DNA from: JANLYC01 sp963750495
GTDB taxonomy: Bacteria > Actinomycetota > Actinomycetes > Propionibacteriales > Nocardioidaceae
Length of the DNA stretch: 64,000 nt
Assembly (NCBI GenBank): GCA_963750495.1
Contig: CAVVQV010000006.1
Coordinates: 434,001-498,000 of the forward strand
Direction of reading: 5' to 3'
Below, piece after piece: positions 61,320 to 64,000 of the stretch (positions within the stretch are counted from its first letter, which is position 1; every line of letters starts with the position of its first letter). A model generated the notes under the pieces. That model had not been told where the DNA came from, made no database searches, and was given only the letters and a program-made list of their open reading frames with translations. The translations under genes were made by a program, and so were the position numbers.

Positions 61320-61991
61320 TCATCCGACGTCGTCGTTGAACCGGTGGCCGAACTCCATCAGGGAGTCGTAGACGCCTCGGGCGCCGGCCTCTTCGAGCTC
61401 AGCGGCTGAGTAGCCGCCGGTGCGCACGGCGTAGGCGGGGATCGCCGCCCGGTTGGCGGCCTCGATGTCCCAGGTGGAGTCTCCGACGAGGATGGAGTCG
61501 TCGGCATCGACCTTGCTCATCGCGATCTCGACCAGGTCCGCCGCGGGCTTGCTGGCATCGGCGTCCTCGGCCGTCGTCCAGTGCGCGGCCAGGTCCCGAG
61601 CATCGAGCAGGTCGACATAGTGCTCGACGTGCTCGGCTGGACCCGAGCTGGCCAGGACGACTGTCAGGCCGCGGTCGCGTACCGACGCCAGCACTTGGGT
61701 GGCTCCGGCGAACGGGCGAACCTCGTTGATCAACGGTGCGTACTCCTCCTGCCAGGCGTTGCGAAGGTCATCACCGTGCTGTTCCTCGACCTGCTGGCCC
61801 GCGACCGCGGCCACCAGTCGGTCGCCGCCCATGCCGATCGCCCGGTGGATGCGCCACAGCGGTGGAACCACGTCATACCGGGCGAAAGACCGGAACCACG
61901 CGATGGTGTGGTGGTAGTTGGTATCGACGAGGGTGCCGTCGACGTCGAAGACAATCGTGTCCACGCTGCTCGTGGCCGGGGTCTGGCTCAT
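61320..61991 (-). CDS. HAD superfamily phosphatase (PGP/beta-PGM-like)
   Basis: 223 residues. Motif I IVFDVDGTLVDTNYHHTIAW, motif II VLASSGPAEH, motif III lysine in EDADASKPAADL and motif IV ILVGDSTWDIEAANRA are all intact, with an alpha-helical C1 cap between. Substrate unknown. ATG at 61991 is 6 nt after TACATC on the minus strand, a likely leaderless start. Divergent from the YihY gene with an 88-nt spacer. Confidence 0.86.
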   Translation of the reverse strand: MSQTPATSSVDTIVFDVDGTLVDTNYHHTIAWFRSFARYDVVPPLWRIHRAIGMGGDRLVAAVAGQQVEEQHGDDLRNAWQEEYAPLINEVRPFAGATQVLASVRDRGLTVVLASSGPAEHVEHYVDLLDARDLAAHWTTAEDADASKPAADLVEIAMSKVDADDSILVGDSTWDIEAANRAAIPAYAVRTGGYSAAELEEAGARGVYDSLMEFGHRFNDDVG

Positions 61992-62079
61992 GTCGTCGAT
62001 GTACCCGGACTCAGGGCTCGCATGCTTGACTTGTGAGACAGCCGCGGCATGCGCGCTGTCGAGGAGAGGACGAGACGAC

Positions 62080-63147
62080 GTGTCGTGGGTCAACCGGGTC
62101 GACACCTACCAGCGTCAGCATCGCTGGGCCGGTTTCCCGTTGGGCGTGGTCTACAAGTTCGGTGACGACCAGGGCAACTACCTCGCGGCGCTGATCACCT
62201 ACTACGCGTTCGTGTCGCTGTTCCCGCTTCTGCTGCTCGGTTCGTCGATCCTCGGCTTCGTCCTCCAGGGGAACCCGGACCTGCAGAAAGAGATTCTCGA
62301 CTCGACGCTGGCGAGGTTCCCGGTCATCGGCACCGACCTCCAGCAGCCGGGCGGGCTCAAGGGAAGTGGCATCGCGGTCGTCGTCGGGGCGGTGGTCGCG
62401 CTGTATGGTGCGCTCGGCGTCGCCAATGCCACCCAGAACGCGCTCAACATCGCCTGGGCCGTCCCGCGCAACCGTCGTCCCAACCCGATCATGGCGCGCA
62501 TGCGTAGCGTGGTCCTGCTCTCCGTGGCCGGGTTGGCCATCCTGGCGACCACCTTGATCGCCAACGTCGACGCGGGTATCGCTGCTCTGGCCAGCATCGA
62601 TCCCGGGGTTCGGGCACTGATCACGATCGGAACGATGGTGGTCAACGCGGCCATCTTCACGGTGCTGTTCTGGATGGCTGCAGCGCACGACCACCGGCCT
62701 CGTCAGGACATCCCCGGCGGACTGTTCGTGGCCGTGGTGTGGCAGTTCCTCCAGGTCGTCGGATCGGCGTACGTGACGCGGGTGATCCGAGATGCCGACG
62801 CCACCAGCGGCACGTTCGCGATCGTGCTGGGCATGATCGCCTGGATCTACGTCGGGGCGCTCGCTGTCACCGTCGGCATCGAGATCAACGTCGTGCGGGC
62901 CAAACAGCTCTACCCGCGGGCGCTGCTCACTCCCTTCACCGACAACGTCGACCTCACCGAAGCTGATCGTGCCGTCTACACCGGGTATGCGCAGGCGCAG
63001 GGCCACAAGGGATTCCAGAGTGTCGACGTCTCGTTCGACGAGTCCCTGCGGGTCCCTCGTGTCCGGCGTGCCGCAAAGACCGCACCGTCAGCGGAGTCAC
63101 CTCCTGAAAAAGAACAGGTCCCGGAGAACCGGGATGCCTTATCGTGA
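62080..63147 (+). CDS. YihY/BrkB family inner membrane protein
   Basis: 355 residues with about six hydrophobic segments. Family signatures are FGDDQGNYLAALITYYAFVSLFPLLLLGSSILGF, ALYGALGVANATQNALNIAW and the end IAWIYVGALAVTVGIEINVVRA; a cytoplasmic basic tail follows. Function unknown (not a proven RNase BN). GTG at 62080 has GAGGAG upstream. Its last codons overlap the promoter region of the trpS leader. Confidence 0.88.
   Translation: MSWVNRVDTYQRQHRWAGFPLGVVYKFGDDQGNYLAALITYYAFVSLFPLLLLGSSILGFVLQGNPDLQKEILDSTLARFPVIGTDLQQPGGLKGSGIAVVVGAVVALYGALGVANATQNALNIAWAVPRNRRPNPIMARMRSVVLLSVAGLAILATTLIANVDAGIAALASIDPGVRALITIGTMVVNAAIFTVLFWMAAAHDHRPRQDIPGGLFVAVVWQFLQVVGSAYVTRVIRDADATSGTFAIVLGMIAWIYVGALAVTVGIEINVVRAKQLYPRALLTPFTDNVDLTEADRAVYTGYAQAQGHKGFQSVDVSFDESLRVPRVRRAAKTAPSAESPPEKEQVPENRDALS
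63140..63145 (+). promoter_or_regulatory. -10 box of the trpS leader transcript
   Basis: TATCGT ends 6 nt before the ATG of the Trp leader peptide (63152), placing the predicted transcription start at that ATG. It lies inside the last codons of the YihY gene. Confidence 0.55.
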
Positions 63148-63151
63148 GGTC

Positions 63152-63190
63152 ATGACGTCGACATCGCTGCGCATGTGGTGGCTGCCCTGA
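63152..63190 (+). CDS. Trp-codon leader peptide of trpS
   Basis: A 12-residue frame, MTSTSLRMWWLP, with two adjacent TGG codons near its end and a TGA at 63188, 96 nt before trpS. A TATCGT-N6-ATG signal precedes it, so it would be translated from the 5' end of a leaderless mRNA. Ribosome stalling at the Trp pair when charged tRNA(Trp) is scarce would free downstream RNA to avoid the hairpin at 63222-63245. This is the classic attenuation design, here for tryptophanyl-tRNA synthetase. Confidence 0.7.
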   Translation: MTSTSLRMWWLP

Positions 63191-63221
63191 CGGGCGCCGC
63201 CTGATCGAGTCTTTTCTCATC

Positions 63222-63245
63222 CAGCCGCCCCGGGGAGGGCGGCTG
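63222..63245 (+). promoter_or_regulatory. Attenuator hairpin upstream of trpS
   Basis: CAGCCGCCC (63222-63230) pairs perfectly with GGGCGGCTG (63237-63245), loop CGGGGA. An earlier segment, GCCGCC at 63196-63201, can pair with GGCGGC at 63238-63243 instead, giving a competing antiterminator; it also overlaps a GCCC/GGGC pairing that spans the leader stop codon. No T-run follows. Confidence 0.6.
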
Positions 63246-63286
63246 TCGTATGTCCGGACCGGGGCCTGAACTACTCAGGACCCAAC

Positions 63287-64000
63287 ATGACCAACGAAGG
63301 TGCACTCTCCCGCGTACTGTCGGGCATCACTCCGAGTGGGCCACTCACCCTCGGCAATCACCTCGGTGCCCTGCGGCGGTTCGTCATGGGGCAGGACTCC
63401 ACCACCGGCTTCTTCTTCATCGCGGACCTGCACGCCATGACGACCGAGCACGAGCCCGAGCGGCTGCGGGAGCTGACCTTGCAGACGGCAGCGCTGTTCC
63501 TGGCAGCCGGGCTGGATCCCGAGCGGGCCACGGTGTTCGTGCAGTCGCACGTGCCCGAGCATGTCGAGCTCGCGTACCTGCTCGAGTGCACGGCCTACGT
63601 CGGAGAGCTCGGCCGGATGATCCAGTTCAAGGAGAAGGGCGGCCGGCCGCGGACCCGGGCGAGCCTGTTCACCTACCCATGCCTGATGGCTGCCGACATC
63701 CTGCTCTACGACTCCGCCACGGTGCCCGTGGGTGGTGACCAGGACCAGCACGTCGAGCTCGCGCGCGACCTGGCCATCCGCTTCAACCGACGGTACGGCG
63801 ACACGTTCGTGGTACCCGATCTGGCCCGGGCAGCCTTGGCCGCCAGGATCGCCGACCTCACGGCACCGACGGCCAAGATGAGCAAGTCTGCACCCGACGG
63901 TGCGATGGGCGTGATCCGCATGCTGGACCATCCTGACCTCATCCGACGCAAGATCGCGCGTGCCGTCACCGACTCCGACAACGACGTGCGCTACGACCCG
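63287..64000 (+). CDS. trpS: Tryptophanyl-tRNA synthetase, N-terminal part (runs off right edge)
   Basis: 238 residues are visible and the frame is open at the window end. Class I aminoacyl-tRNA synthetase: VLSGITPSGPLTLGNHLGAL with the HIGH-like GNHL (23-26), IADLHAMTT, YPCLMAADILLYDSATVPVGGDQDQHVELARDLA, and AKMSKSAP (KMSKS at 197-201). ATG at 63287 has AGGA upstream. Probably controlled by the Trp leader peptide and hairpin before it. Confidence 0.95.
   Translation, partial: MTNEGALSRVLSGITPSGPLTLGNHLGALRRFVMGQDSTTGFFFIADLHAMTTEHEPERLRELTLQTAALFLAAGLDPERATVFVQSHVPEHVELAYLLECTAYVGELGRMIQFKEKGGRPRTRASLFTYPCLMAADILLYDSATVPVGGDQDQHVELARDLAIRFNRRYGDTFVVPDLARAALAARIADLTAPTAKMSKSAPDGAMGVIRMLDHPDLIRRKIARAVTDSDNDVRYDP

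Overview
The window is GC-rich, densely packed chromosomal DNA from an actinobacterium. Gene order matches the region around the replication origin of Streptomyces: trxA-trxB-anti-sigma-ECF sigma-pseudokinase-murJ-DUF6049-pcnA, then MFS-PrmC-like-VOC-ino1-padR-DUF5318-ponA-GT87, then rpsF-ssb-rpsR-rplI and dnaB. In Mycobacterium tuberculosis the same genes lie in two blocks on either side of oriC. MurJ and its pseudokinase are separate genes here (fused in M. tuberculosis). A flavoprotein/Cfa-type pair typical of 10-methyl fatty acid synthesis is also present. Together this suggests Propionibacteriales/Nocardioidaceae (Nocardioides- or Aeromicrobium-like); the family placement is inference. 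I see no IS element, prophage, CRISPR array, tRNA or rRNA.

Layout. 1-9.3 kb: thioredoxin system, an ECF sigma/anti-sigma pair and the lipid II flippase module, all on the minus strand. 9.4-15.3 kb: pcnA, transporter, methyltransferase, and inositol-phosphate synthase with a PadR regulator. 15.4-23.2 kb: cell wall and envelope genes (bifunctional PBP, GT87, racemase-like protein, FemX) and endonuclease IV. 23.5-27 kb: an ABC export-type pair. 27.1-28.9 kb: rpsF-ssb-rpsR-rplI. 30.4-32.1 kb: dnaB behind a row of DnaA-box-like sites. 32-47.5 kb: mixed metabolism, an SOS-controlled AlkB and a GNAT protein with a long low-complexity repeat tail. 47.5-54.7 kb: branched-fatty-acid pair, pyrE, twin M1 peptidase-like genes, BtuF-like protein. 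54.8-64 kb: uraH, malate synthase, HAD phosphatases, lysyl-oxidase-like protein, aminotransferase, YihY, and trpS running off the right edge.

Regulation is the most informative layer. At least sixteen starts are preceded at 6-8 nt by a TANNNT-like -10 box, so leaderless mRNAs look common. Specific sites read from sequence are: a SigR/SigH-type promoter (GGGAAT-N18-GTT) before trxBA; a LexA box before alkB; a structured rpsF leader that hides the Shine-Dalgarno, resembling the S6:S18 autoregulatory motif; a 12-codon Trp-Trp leader peptide plus hairpin before trpS; and five DnaA-box-like sites spaced about two helical turns apart before dnaB.

The least explained items are a dispersed long palindrome present in three intergenic copies and the repeat-tailed GNAT gene, whose frame is broken and then restored by two indels inside the repeat. 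No function is claimed for either.
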